A stretch of 64,000 bases of DNA from Rhodobacter sp. (lineage in GTDB: Bacteria > Pseudomonadota > Alphaproteobacteria > Rhodobacterales > Rhodobacteraceae). Both the position numbers and the translations under genes were made by a program. The stretch covers positions 1,890,501-1,954,500 of the forward strand of contig JACKKG010000001.1 of the NCBI GenBank assembly GCA_020637515.1, given 5' to 3'. The notes under the pieces were generated by a model, which searched no databases, was not told the DNA's origin, and was given only the letters and a program-made list of their open reading frames with translations. Below are positions 1 through 9,626 of the stretch, piece by piece; position 1 is the first letter of the stretch; every line of letters begins with the position of its first letter.

Positions 1-377
1 GCCAGCGCCACCGTCGCGCCCAGCAGCGCGCGCGGCGCGCTGCGCATCTGGCGAAAGCCGTAGCCGCCCAGCAGGCGCGCGAACATCGCCACCGCCAGCG
101 CCCCCAGCACGACCCCGCCATTGCGGGCCTCCTCGGGCAGGGTGGCGTCGGGCAGCAACAGGTGGCAGATCAGCCCGGCCAGCGTTACCAGCCCCACATC
201 GACCAGAAAAAGGATGAAACCCAGCAGCGCGGGATTGATCGGCGTCCGGCTGAGACGCTGGGCCTGGGCCTGGGCCTGACCACCAAGCAGCCGTGGACGC
301 GCGCCGCCGGTCCAGGGTCGGCGGCGATGGGTCTCCGTGAACAGGCGTTTTCGACTCAGGGATTCGGACATACGCAT
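1..377 (-). CDS. N-terminal part of a membrane protein, possibly a polyprenyl glycosylphosphotransferase (partial)
   Basis: Only the first ~125 residues lie in the window; the gene runs off the left edge. The frame is open from the edge to two in-frame ATGs (377 and 371); neither has a clear Shine-Dalgarno, so the start is uncertain. A basic, Gln/Ala-rich N-terminus is followed by a hydrophobic segment (core INPALLGFILFLVDVGLV), a loop and a second segment (VLGALAVAMFARLLGG). An Arg-rich tail and then several membrane helices are typical of undecaprenyl-phosphate sugar phosphotransferases of exopolysaccharide clusters, which transfer the first sugar to the lipid carrier. The catalytic domain is outside the window, so this is an inference; any multi-pass membrane protein would fit. 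Confidence 0.4.
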   Translation of the reverse strand, partial: MRMSESLSRKRLFTETHRRRPWTGGARPRLLGGQAQAQAQRLSRTPINPALLGFILFLVDVGLVTLAGLICHLLLPDATLPEEARNGGVVLGALAVAMFARLLGGYGFRQMRSAPRALLGATVAL

Positions 378-475
378 ACCGGGTTCGGCGGATCATCGGA
401 CAACAGGCGGGGCCCCATCGGAATGGGGGGCGATGATCGACGCTAACGCCGGGATGCGGCACAATTGTGGCGGCA

Positions 476-876
476 GGCGCGCGCGGATGGCCTGTAAGCC
501 GGATTCTGTGCCGGGTTGCCCCGGCGGCGACCATTCATCTGCTCCGTCCGTTACCGGCGGAGTCGAGCTGCCAACCCGGGCCTCTGGGCTGAGACGTCCC
601 TGCGGCGATATCGACCGAGGCCGATCATGCCCGCGCGAGGCCCCTATTCGGCATTGCTCCCGGTGGGGCTTGCCGTGCCGGTCCGGTTGCCCGTCCCGCG
701 GTGGGCTCTTACCCCACCGTTTCACCCTGACCTTTGCGAACAAAGGCGGTCTGTTCTCTGTGGCGCTTTCCCTCGGGTTGCCCCGGCCGGGCGTTACCCG
801 GCACCGTTGCCTCATGGAGTCCGGACTTTCCTCGGGTCCTGGGACCCGCGGCCGCCCGGCCATCCGCGCCCGCCCC
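476..876 (-). ncRNA. rnpB: RNase P RNA, bacterial type A
   Basis: Read on the minus strand, this ~400-nt stretch carries the conserved RNase P core: GAGGAAAGTCCGGACTCCAT near the 5' end and the matching CACAGAATCCGGCTTACAGG near the 3' end, with the conserved AGATGAATGG block between. The termini pair as helix P1: GCGCGGATGGCC at about 868-858 with GGCCATCCGCGC at about 492-481, which sets the boundaries to within a few bases. The RNA is the catalytic subunit that matures tRNA 5' ends. Overlapping open frames on both strands are artefacts of the GC-rich RNA gene. Confidence 0.95.
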
Positions 877-976
877 TCCTACGCCTGTGCTTCCTGGGCG
901 TCAATGCGCCCGCGCAAAGGGCCCTGTCGCGCCTGTCTCTTGTCTTTCTTTCGTCAGACGGTAGTGTTCGCGATTG

Positions 977-2029
977 ATGAACAATCCTGAGAACAAACGC
1001 CGGATCGGTGCCGACGGTCCTACAATCCCCGCGTTCTGCCTGGGCACCATGACCTGGGGGCGGCAGACCGAGCCTGCGCAGGCCCATCGCCAGATCGATC
1101 TGGCACTGGAACACGGGTTGAATTTCCTCGACACCGCCGAGATGTATCCGACGAATCCCGTGTCGGCCGATACCCGCGGTCTGAGTGAAACGGTGATCGG
1201 CGACTGGATCGCGGCGCGTGGTGGCCGCGACCGGCTGGTGATCGCCACCAAGGTCACCGGCGAGGGCAGCGCGGTCATCGCGGGCGGCACGCCCCGGATC
1301 GGCGCGGCCCGCCTGCGCGCGGCGGTCGAGGGCTCTCTGGCGCGGCTGCGCACCGAGCACATCGACCTGTTCCAGTTGCATTGGCCCAATCGCGGCTCGT
1401 ATCACTTTCGGCGCAACTGGGGCTTTCGCCCGGCGACCGACGCGGCCGGCTTTCGGGCCCATATCCACGAGATTCTGACCGAGGCCGGTCGGCTGATCGC
1501 CGAGGGAAAGATTGGCGCGCTGGGCCTTTCGAACGAAAGCGCCTGGGGGTTGGCGCAGTGGCTGGCCGGGGCAGGGGGATGCCTGCCGCGCATCGCCAGC
1601 GTGCAGAACGAGTATTCGTTGTTGTGTCGCTTGCCAGACACCGACATGGCCGAGGCCTGCGCGATGGAGGACCTGCCGCTGCTGGCCTTTTCGCCGCTGG
1701 GGGCGGGGTTGTTGACGGGGAAATACGCGGGCGACGTGACGCCCGAGGGGTCGCGCCGGTCCGCGGTGCCCGACCTGGGGGGCCGCATCACGCCGCGCGT
1801 GTTCGAGACGGTCTCGGCCTATCTGGGGCTGGCCCGCGAGCGGGGGCTCGATCCCGTGCATATGGCGCTGCTCTGGCTGCGCGCCCGGCCTTTCCCGGTG
1901 ATCCCGATCCTGGGGGCGACCACCGTCGCGCAACTGGCGCACCAGTTGCCCGCGCTTTCCCTGTCCCTGATGCCCGACACGCTTGAGGCGATCGACGCGC
2001 TTCATCGTGCCCATCCCATGCCGTATTGA
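977..2029 (+). CDS. Aldo/keto reductase, Tas-like
   Basis: A 350-residue NAD(P)H-dependent oxidoreductase with a (beta/alpha)8 barrel. The catalytic tetrad of the family is visible: Asp and Tyr in FLDTAEMYP, Lys in VIATKV and His in FQLHWPNRG. SVQNEYSLL and the C-terminal GATTVAQL segment (cofactor phosphate binding) match E. coli Tas-type reductases. ATG 977 is preferred over the in-frame TTG at 974. It ends ten bases before the start of the following lipoprotein gene, so the two are probably co-transcribed. The physiological substrate cannot be read from the sequence. Confidence 0.9.
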   Translation: MNNPENKRRIGADGPTIPAFCLGTMTWGRQTEPAQAHRQIDLALEHGLNFLDTAEMYPTNPVSADTRGLSETVIGDWIAARGGRDRLVIATKVTGEGSAVIAGGTPRIGAARLRAAVEGSLARLRTEHIDLFQLHWPNRGSYHFRRNWGFRPATDAAGFRAHIHEILTEAGRLIAEGKIGALGLSNESAWGLAQWLAGAGGCLPRIASVQNEYSLLCRLPDTDMAEACAMEDLPLLAFSPLGAGLLTGKYAGDVTPEGSRRSAVPDLGGRITPRVFETVSAYLGLARERGLDPVHMALLWLRARPFPVIPILGATTVAQLAHQLPALSLSLMPDTLEAIDALHRAHPMPY

Positions 2030-2039
2030 GGAGGAAACC

Positions 2040-2522
2040 ATGCGTCGGACCCCGACCCTTCTTGCGACCGTTCTGGCCGCTGCCGTGCTGCTGTCCGCCT
2101 GTGTGCCGACCACGGCGCCGACCTTGACGGGGGCGCCCGAAACCGTCCAGCCGCAGCGCGCCACGCCTGAGCCGCGGGTGGTGGACGAGCCCGTGGTTCC
2201 CGGCCCGGCGATCGCGGCCGAACCCGAGGTTCAGGTCATCACCACCGCGCCCCAGGATGACCTGCCACCGCCCGATCCGCCCATGTTGGCCCAGCAGCGC
2301 GCCGCCTGCGAGCGCGACGGGGGGCGGATGACACCGCGCGCGCAGGGGGTGTTCGCCTGCGTCCGACCCACCCGCGACGCCTATCACCACTGCGAATCGA
2401 ACGCCGATTGCGAGGGGGTTTGCCTGGCGCGCTCGGGCACCTGCGCGCCGCTGCAACCGCTGTATGGATGCCAGGATGTGCTGACCCTGCCCGGACGGCG
2501 CGAGACGCTGTGCATCGACTGA
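2040..2522 (+). CDS. Cysteine-rich lipoprotein of unknown function
   Basis: A 160-residue protein with a signal peptide ending in a lipobox (AAAVLLSAC), so it should be lipidated at Cys20 and anchored in the membrane facing the periplasm. A proline-rich, low-complexity linker follows. The C-terminal half carries seven further cysteines (AACERDG, FACV, HHCES, DCEGVC, GTCAP, YGCQD, TLCID), suggesting a small disulfide-bonded domain. The start has a strong Shine-Dalgarno (GAGGAGG) immediately after the aldo/keto reductase stop. I do not recognise a characterised family. Confidence 0.8.
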   Translation: MRRTPTLLATVLAAAVLLSACVPTTAPTLTGAPETVQPQRATPEPRVVDEPVVPGPAIAAEPEVQVITTAPQDDLPPPDPPMLAQQRAACERDGGRMTPRAQGVFACVRPTRDAYHHCESNADCEGVCLARSGTCAPLQPLYGCQDVLTLPGRRETLCID

Positions 2523-2568
2523 TCCGGCCCCGGGGTGCCGGGCGTTCGGCTGCCCGCCCGACCACGCA

Positions 2569-2593
2569 AAAGGCCCCGCGATGCGGGGCCTTT
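2569..2593. terminator. Bidirectional intrinsic terminator between the lipoprotein gene and atpC
   Basis: A perfect 11-bp stem, AAAGGCCCCGC / GCGGGGCCTTT, with a 3-nt loop. Flanking A and T runs make it readable in both directions. It lies between two convergent genes and would end both transcripts. Confidence 0.85.
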
Positions 2594-2613
2594 CAGCATT
2601 CCGGGGTGCCGGA

Positions 2614-3033
2614 TCAGAAGTTCGGCACGTTCGGGTTCAGCCCCACGTGGGTGCCCATCGCGACCATGTCGGACAGCAGATGGGCGGCATCGTCCACGAC
2701 CGTGTGATGCGCTTCCTTGTGGGCCTTGTGGGCCTCGGCAACCCATTCGTCCAGGACGGTCTGGGTCACTTCGCCCTTGGGCAGCGAGCGTTCGGCGAGA
2801 ACCGAAACGCCCTCGGGCGTGATCTCGGCAAAGCCGCCGGTCACGGCGAATTCGGTCACTTGACCATTCGCCGTCACCTTCAGGATTCCCGGGCGCAGGG
2901 TGGTGATCAGCGGCGAATGCCCGGGCATAGCCGTCAGCTCACCCTCGGCGCCGGGGATCTGCACCTCGGTTGCCTGGGCGGACATCAGCTTCCGCTCAGG
3001 CGAGACCAGGTCGAACTGCATCGTGTCGGCCAT
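2614..3033 (-). CDS. atpC: ATP synthase F1 epsilon subunit
   Basis: 139 residues, the usual length for the epsilon subunit of the F1 central stalk, which couples rotation and inhibits ATP hydrolysis. The N-terminal beta-sandwich shows FDLVSPERKL, IPGAEGELTAMPGHSPLITTLRPG and FAVTGGFAEI; the C-terminal part is helical and Ala/His-rich. The start has a good Shine-Dalgarno (GGAGGG). It is the last gene of the atpHAGDC operon, 23 nt after atpD, and is followed by a terminator. Confidence 0.97.
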   Translation of the reverse strand: MADTMQFDLVSPERKLMSAQATEVQIPGAEGELTAMPGHSPLITTLRPGILKVTANGQVTEFAVTGGFAEITPEGVSVLAERSLPKGEVTQTVLDEWVAEAHKAHKEAHHTVVDDAAHLLSDMVAMGTHVGLNPNVPNF

Positions 3034-3056
3034 GACAGGCCCTCCTTGGCGTCAGA

Positions 3057-4484
<1,428 letters not shown>

Positions 4485-4503
4485 TGTGTGTTTCTCCGGT
4501 TCC

Positions 4504-5373
4504 TCAGAGCGCCTCGGCGCCCGAAATGATTTCGATCAGCTCGTTGGTGATGACGGCCTGACGCGAGCGGTTGAACTCGATCGTCAGCTTGTCGATCATG
4601 TCGCCCGCGTTGCGCGTCGCGTTGTCCATCGCGGACATTTGCGCGCCGTTGAACGAGGCGTTGTTTTCCAGCAGCGCGGTGAAGATCTGCGTCGCGACCG
4701 AGCGCGGCAGCAGGTCCGCAAGGATCGCGTCCTCGGACGGCTCGTAGTCATAGACGGCCGAACTGTCCGTGGCCTCGCCCACCGGGGCGGGGATGATCTG
4801 TTGCGCGGTCGGAATCTGGGTCATCACCGACTGGAAGCGGTTGAAGAAGAGCGTCGCGACGTCGAATTCGCCGCCGTCGAACCGCGACAGGATGTCCTGG
4901 GCGATCGCACGGGCGTTGTCATAGCCGATGCGGCGCACTTCGGACAGGTCAACGTGACCGACGAACAGATGGCCCATGTCGCGCTTCAGCTGATCGCGGC
5001 CCTTCTTGCCGACGGTCAGGATCTTCACCGTCTTGCCCAGCGCCAGCAGGTCGTTCGCCCGCGCCCGCGCCAGTTTGACGATCGACGAGTTGAAACCCCC
5101 GCAGAGGCCCCGCTCGCCGGTCATCACCACCAGCAGGTGCACCTTGTCGGCGCCGGTGCCGGCCAGCAGGCGCGGCGCGCTGCCCGATCCGGCGACCGAG
5201 CTGGCCAATCCGTTGACGACGGCTTCCATCCGCGCGGCATAGGGCCGCGCGGCTTCGGCGGCTTCCTGGGCACGGCGGAGTTTCGCCGCCGCGACCATCT
5301 GCATCGCCTTCGTGATCTTGCGCGTGTTCTTGACACTCGCGATCCGGTTCTTGAGGTCCTTGAGGCTTGGCAT
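4504..5373 (-). CDS. atpG: ATP synthase F1 gamma subunit
   Basis: 289 residues, forming the central rotor shaft of F1. The N-terminal helix has the typical LKNRIASVKNTRKITKAMQMV pattern (split here: LKNRIASVKNT, KITKAMQMVAAAKLRRAQ), and the C-terminal helix has RNAGDMIDKLTIEFNRSRQ followed by ITNELIEIISGAEAL. ERGLCGGFN is conserved. It lies 23 nt after atpA in the operon. Confidence 0.98.
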   Translation of the reverse strand: MPSLKDLKNRIASVKNTRKITKAMQMVAAAKLRRAQEAAEAARPYAARMEAVVNGLASSVAGSGSAPRLLAGTGADKVHLLVVMTGERGLCGGFNSSIVKLARARANDLLALGKTVKILTVGKKGRDQLKRDMGHLFVGHVDLSEVRRIGYDNARAIAQDILSRFDGGEFDVATLFFNRFQSVMTQIPTAQQIIPAPVGEATDSSAVYDYEPSEDAILADLLPRSVATQIFTALLENNASFNGAQMSAMDNATRNAGDMIDKLTIEFNRSRQAVITNELIEIISGAEAL

Positions 5374-5396
5374 CTACCTGTCCTCTTGCCCCGCCC

Positions 5397-6935
5397 TCAG
5401 GCGAAGTCTTTCGCGAATTCGTCCAGAGCCGACTTGATCTTGTCCTCGAGCTCGCCCTTCACCTTGCGGTCGTTGTTGGTGATGTCGTCGAGCAACGCCG
5501 CATGCTTGCCGCGCAGATGCCCCAGCAGGCCCTTTTCGAAGCGGCCGACGTCCTTCACCGGGATACCGTCCAGGTAGCCGTTGGTGCCGGCATAGATCAC
5601 GCAGACGATCTCGGCGTTGGTCAGCGGCGAATACTGCGGCTGCTTCATCAGCTCGGTCAGGCGGGCGCCGCGGTTCAGCAGCTTCTGCGTGGCGGCGTCG
5701 AGGTCGGAGCCGAACTGCGCGAAGGCGGCCATCTCGCGATACTGCGCGAGTTCCAGCTTCACCGGGCCGGCGACCGATTTCATCGCGTTGGTCTGGGCCG
5801 ACGAACCGACGCGCGACACCGACAGACCGGTGTTCACGGCCGGGCGGATGCCCTGGTAGAACAGTTCGGTTTCCAGGAAGATCTGGCCGTCGGTGATCGA
5901 GATCACGTTGGTCGGAATGAAGGCCGACACGTCGCCGCCCTGGGTTTCGATGATCGGCAGCGCCGTCAGCGAGCCCGAGCCGTTGTCCGCGTTCAGCTTG
6001 GCCGAACGTTCCAGCAGGCGCGAGTGCAGGTAGAACACGTCGCCCGGGTAGGCTTCGCGCCCCGGCGGGCGGCGCAGCAGCAGCGACATCTGGCGATAGG
6101 CGACGGCCTGCTTGGACAGGTCATCGTAGATGATCAGCGCGTGGCGACCGTTGTCGCGGAAATACTCGGCCATCGCGGTCGCGGCATAGGGCGCCAGGAA
6201 TTGCAGCGGGGCCGGGTCCGAGGCGGTCGCGGCGACGACGATCGAATAGTCCATCGCGCCGTTTTCTTCCAGCTTCTTCACCAGCTGCGCCACGGTGGAC
6301 CGCTTCTGGCCGACCGCGACATAGATGCAGTAGAGCTTCTTCGACTCGTCCGAACCGGCGGCCGCGTTATACGACTTCTGGTTCAGGATCGCGTCGAGCG
6401 CCACGGCGGTCTTGCCGGTCTGGCGGTCGCCGATGATGAGTTCGCGCTGGCCGCGGCCGATCGGGATCATCGCGTCCACCGACTTGAGGCCGGTCGCCAT
6501 CGGTTCGTGCACCGATTTCCGCGGAATGATGCCCGGGGCCTTGACGTCGGCCACGCGGCGTTCCGAGGCGACGATCGGGCCCTTGCCGTCGATCGGGTTG
6601 CCCAGGCCGTCCACGACACGACCCAGCAGGCCTTCGCCGGCGGGCACGTCCACGATCGACTTGGTGCGCTTGACGGTGTCGCCTTCCTTGATGGCGCGGT
6701 CGTCACCGAAGATCACGATACCGACGTTGTCGGCTTCCAGGTTCAGCGCCATGCCGCGGATGCCGCCGGGGAATTCCACCATCTCGCCGGCCTGGACGTT
6801 GTCCAGACCGTGGACGCGCGCGATCCCGTCGCCGACCGACAGAACGCGGCCGACTTCGGCCACCTCGACCTCCTGGCCGAAGTTCTTGATCTGCTCCTTG
6901 AGGATCGCAGAGATCTCGCTTGCTTGGATACCCAT
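5397..6935 (-). CDS. atpA: ATP synthase F1 alpha subunit
   Basis: 512 residues, the non-catalytic nucleotide-binding subunit of F1. It shows GDGIARVHGL near the N-terminus, the P-loop GDRQTGKTAV, ALIIYDDLSKQAVAYRQ (Walker B region) and the signature SRVGSSAQ. The ATG overlaps the atpH stop by one base (TAATG), pointing to translational coupling. Confidence 0.99.
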   Translation of the reverse strand: MGIQASEISAILKEQIKNFGQEVEVAEVGRVLSVGDGIARVHGLDNVQAGEMVEFPGGIRGMALNLEADNVGIVIFGDDRAIKEGDTVKRTKSIVDVPAGEGLLGRVVDGLGNPIDGKGPIVASERRVADVKAPGIIPRKSVHEPMATGLKSVDAMIPIGRGQRELIIGDRQTGKTAVALDAILNQKSYNAAAGSDESKKLYCIYVAVGQKRSTVAQLVKKLEENGAMDYSIVVAATASDPAPLQFLAPYAATAMAEYFRDNGRHALIIYDDLSKQAVAYRQMSLLLRRPPGREAYPGDVFYLHSRLLERSAKLNADNGSGSLTALPIIETQGGDVSAFIPTNVISITDGQIFLETELFYQGIRPAVNTGLSVSRVGSSAQTNAMKSVAGPVKLELAQYREMAAFAQFGSDLDAATQKLLNRGARLTELMKQPQYSPLTNAEIVCVIYAGTNGYLDGIPVKDVGRFEKGLLGHLRGKHAALLDDITNNDRKVKGELEDKIKSALDEFAKDFA

Positions 6936-7495
6936 TATCCGACCTCTTTCATGCTGTTCTGGAGGGCCGCGAGCTTGGAACGGATCGAGGTGTCGATCAT
7001 CTTCGAGCCCACTTTGACGATAAGACCACCGATGAGATCCTCATCGACGGCGACATTCAGTTTCACGGTCTTGCCGATGCGCGCCTTCAGCGTCGCGGCC
7101 AGCTGGTCGGCCTGCGCCTTGGTCAGCACGGTGGCCGAGGTCACGTCCGCGGTGACTTCGCCCTTTTCGTCGGCGATCATCGCGCGCAACGCACCCAGCA
7201 GTTGGGGCAGGGCAAACAGGCGGCGATTGCGCGCCATCATGCCCAGCGTGCCGTGCATGATGGCAGAAAGGCCCAGCTTGTCGGCCAGGGCGGTGATCGC
7301 CTTGCCCATGTCGTCACGGCTGTAGACCGGCGAGGACAGCATCGCACGCAGGTCGGCGCTGTCGTTGACGGCGGTTTCCAGCGTGTCGATGTCGGTCTCG
7401 AGCGCGGCCAGGGCCTTGCTCTCTTTCGCCAGGTCGAAGACGGCGGTGGCATAGCGCGCGGCGATGCCTGTTGAGATCGAAGCAGGTTCGGACAC
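6935..7495 (-). CDS. atpH: ATP synthase F1 delta subunit
   Basis: 186 residues when started at GTG 7495 (MSEPASISTGIAARYATAVF), which matches the family N-terminus and has an AGGG upstream. The longer open frame to 7576 adds 27 residues of non-conserved sequence and is less likely. The subunit links F1 to the peripheral stalk. The conserved C-terminal pattern VDEDLIGGLIVKVGSKMIDTSIRSKL is present (quoted parts: DEDLIGGL, VGSKMIDTSIRSKL). First gene of the F1 operon; F0 genes are not in the window, as usual in alphaproteobacteria. Confidence 0.96.
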   Translation of the reverse strand: MSEPASISTGIAARYATAVFDLAKESKALAALETDIDTLETAVNDSADLRAMLSSPVYSRDDMGKAITALADKLGLSAIMHGTLGMMARNRRLFALPQLLGALRAMIADEKGEVTADVTSATVLTKAQADQLAATLKARIGKTVKLNVAVDEDLIGGLIVKVGSKMIDTSIRSKLAALQNSMKEVG

Positions 7496-7590
7496 GTCCA
7501 CCCTTTCGAGTTTGTGCTCCCTCCGACCTCGCGCAAGGCCCGGGCAATGGTCAGGGTGCTGTCTGTGGCGCGGCACCCGAAATCGGCGCG

Positions 7591-7619
7591 GGTGTAGCAG
7601 AGCAAACCCCGTCCCGCAA
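7591..7619 (-). promoter_or_regulatory. Candidate promoter of the atpHAGDC operon
   Basis: On the minus strand, TTGCGG (7619-7614) and TACACC (7596-7591) are separated by 17 nt, about 95 nt before the atpH start. The -10 match is weak. The 286-nt intergenic space (7496-7781) contains no gene I can support. Confidence 0.35.
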
Positions 7620-7781
7620 CCATCAACGACTCGTGATAGCGCCCGTTGTTAGCGCTTAGTTTGCCACCCGTCCGGCAGATTTCGGTGCGGGCCCTTCTTT
7701 GCCGTGGAAAGACGTCGCGGCAGCGCAGAAAAGTGCCTGCAAATCCGGCGTTAGCGGCCGTTCCCGCGCGCGCAGAATCGT

Positions 7782-8576
7782 TCACCTGTGCAGATTCGCC
7801 GGGTCCTCGACCGGGGGCCGGGTTCCCGTCCTCCAGGCCGGTTGCGCGCCGCTGATCGGCACCCCTTCGAGCACCCTGAGGGGGCGCCGGGCGGTTTGCG
7901 GCAGGCCGCGCGGCGCGGCGGTGTCGCGGCGCATGGCCTCGACCATCAGCACCCCGGCGAAGCGTTGCAGCCGCCAGCGATGCCCCATCTTTTCGATCCC
8001 GCGCGCCGAGCGCAGCCAGAAGCGCCGGTCGGACGGGGGGAAGAACAGCGCCGAGGTCGCGCCCGAGCAGATGAAGCCGCTTTCATTCAGCAGCCGTTCC
8101 AGTTGCCCCCGCGAATAGGGCCGGCCGAACCCGAACGGGGTCGCGTCCGAGCGCGCCCACAGGCCGCCGCGACTGGGCACCACCATCAACGCCCGCCCGC
8201 GCGGCGCCAGGACGCGGTGCACCTCGTCCAGCAGGGCCATCGGATGGTCGCTGGTTTCCAGCCCGTGCATCAGCACCAGGCGGTCCACGCTGTCGTTGGC
8301 CAAAGGCCAGCGCGCTTCGTCGCACAGAACCGAATGGTTGGGGCCGTCGGCGGGCCAGTGCATGACGCCTTGCGGGCCCGGCATCAGGCCGATGATCCGC
8401 TCTGCCTTGCCCAGAAACGGGCGCAGCAACGGCACCGCGAACCCATAGCCCGCCAGCGTCAGCCCCTGCGTGTTGCCCCAGCGCGCGACCACCTGATCGC
8501 GCACGCCTTTCTGGGCCGCCCGCCCCAGCTGGCTGCGATAGTAGAAGTCTCGCAATTGGCGCACGTCGAGATGCAT
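7782..8576 (-). CDS. Class I SAM-dependent methyltransferase-like protein
   Basis: 264 residues from ATG 8576 (MHLDVRQLRDFYY); the same frame stays open further upstream only over non-conserved sequence. A methyltransferase-type core is visible: GYGFAVPLL (a degenerate SAM-binding motif I), SVLCDEARWPLANDSVDRLVL and LLDEVHRVLAPRGRALMVVPSRGG, the last being the typical strand-4/strand-5 region. The glycine-rich SAM loop is weak, so activity is uncertain. The substrate is unknown. It is divergent from gloB with 84 nt between the starts. Confidence 0.8.
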   Translation of the reverse strand: MHLDVRQLRDFYYRSQLGRAAQKGVRDQVVARWGNTQGLTLAGYGFAVPLLRPFLGKAERIIGLMPGPQGVMHWPADGPNHSVLCDEARWPLANDSVDRLVLMHGLETSDHPMALLDEVHRVLAPRGRALMVVPSRGGLWARSDATPFGFGRPYSRGQLERLLNESGFICSGATSALFFPPSDRRFWLRSARGIEKMGHRWRLQRFAGVLMVEAMRRDTAAPRGLPQTARRPLRVLEGVPISGAQPAWRTGTRPPVEDPANLHR

Positions 8577-8660
8577 TGAACCTCGGGACCCGCTGGGACA
8601 GACTGCACCCTGCCCCATCCGGGGGGCTTTGCAAAGACCGCGTTTGCCGCAGGAGCGCCC

Positions 8661-9413
8661 ATGCCGATCGAGATCATCCGCTGCCTTGAGGACAATTATG
8701 CCTATCTGCTGCATGACGAGGCCACCGGTGAAACCACGCTGATCGACGCCCCCGAGGCCGCGCCGATCCTGGCCGTGCTGCGCGACAAGGGTTGGACCCT
8801 GACCCGCGTTCTGATCACCCACCACCATTGGGACCATGTCGAAGGGCTGTCGGCCATCCTGAACGCGGCCCCGGCGCCGGTTTTCGGTGCCCGGGCCGAC
8901 GCGCACCGGCTGCCGCCGCTCGATCACGCCTTCGCGCCCGGTGACCGGCTGCCGGGCGGGGCCGAGGTTCTGGACGCGCCCGGGCACACGCTGGGCCATG
9001 TCGCGTTCCATTTTCCGGCGTTGCGCGCGGTGTTCACCGCGGACAGTCTGATGACCCACGGATGCGGCCGCCTGTTCGAGGGGACCGCCGACCAGATGTT
9101 CGACACCCTGGCCCGGCTGGACGCGCTGCCTGCCGACACGCGCATCTATTCGGGCCACGATTACGCGCGCGCGAACCTGGCCTTTGCCGCGCGCTTTGCC
9201 CCGGATCCGGCGGCGTTGGCCGCGCGGCAGGCGGAACTGCCCGTGCTGGCCGAACAGGGCCGGCCCACCACCGGCACCACGCTGGCCAGCGAGCGGCTGC
9301 TCAATCCCTATCTGCGCTGCGATCTGCCGCAGGTCGCCGCCGCCGCCGGTCTGCCCGGGGCGGACGCGCGCGCCGTGCTGGCCGAGATCCGCCGCCAGAA
9401 GGACGCCGCATGA
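8661..9413 (+). CDS. gloB: Hydroxyacylglutathione hydrolase (glyoxalase II)
   Basis: 250 residues, metallo-beta-lactamase fold. It hydrolyses S-lactoylglutathione to lactate and glutathione, the second step of methylglyoxal detoxification. The dinuclear metal motif THHHWDH is intact, with further ligands in APGHTLGH, FTADSL and YSGHDYA. The C-terminal substrate-binding part (ERLLNPYLRC) is also present. ATG 8661 follows an AGGAG-like site. Confidence 0.96.
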   Translation: MPIEIIRCLEDNYAYLLHDEATGETTLIDAPEAAPILAVLRDKGWTLTRVLITHHHWDHVEGLSAILNAAPAPVFGARADAHRLPPLDHAFAPGDRLPGGAEVLDAPGHTLGHVAFHFPALRAVFTADSLMTHGCGRLFEGTADQMFDTLARLDALPADTRIYSGHDYARANLAFAARFAPDPAALAARQAELPVLAEQGRPTTGTTLASERLLNPYLRCDLPQVAAAAGLPGADARAVLAEIRRQKDAA

Positions 9414-9626
9414 GCGCGGCCGGCGCAAGTGCCGCCTGTTCAGTCGCCCGAAAAGGTGGCAAACTGAAACGTGAGGCAATTCCCGGGCAGTTAACCCTTG
9501 AAGCAGCGCCCGGAAAACCAAAGTTTAATCTCATGGCCCCACCCTGTGGTGGAGCGGACCGCGCCGGCGACGATGGCGTCGGTCCGACCCTTGCGGCATC
9601 CGCCGCGCAACTGAAGGAGCAAGGAC

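Noticed and set aside
393..990. Several open frames across 0.3-1.0 kb
   Set aside because: They overlap the RNase P RNA, whose conserved core and P1 pairing are clear.
8577..9521. N-terminal extension of the methyltransferase frame antisense to gloB
   Set aside because: The extra ~315 residues overlap gloB and have no conserved sequence; ATG 8576 is the natural start.
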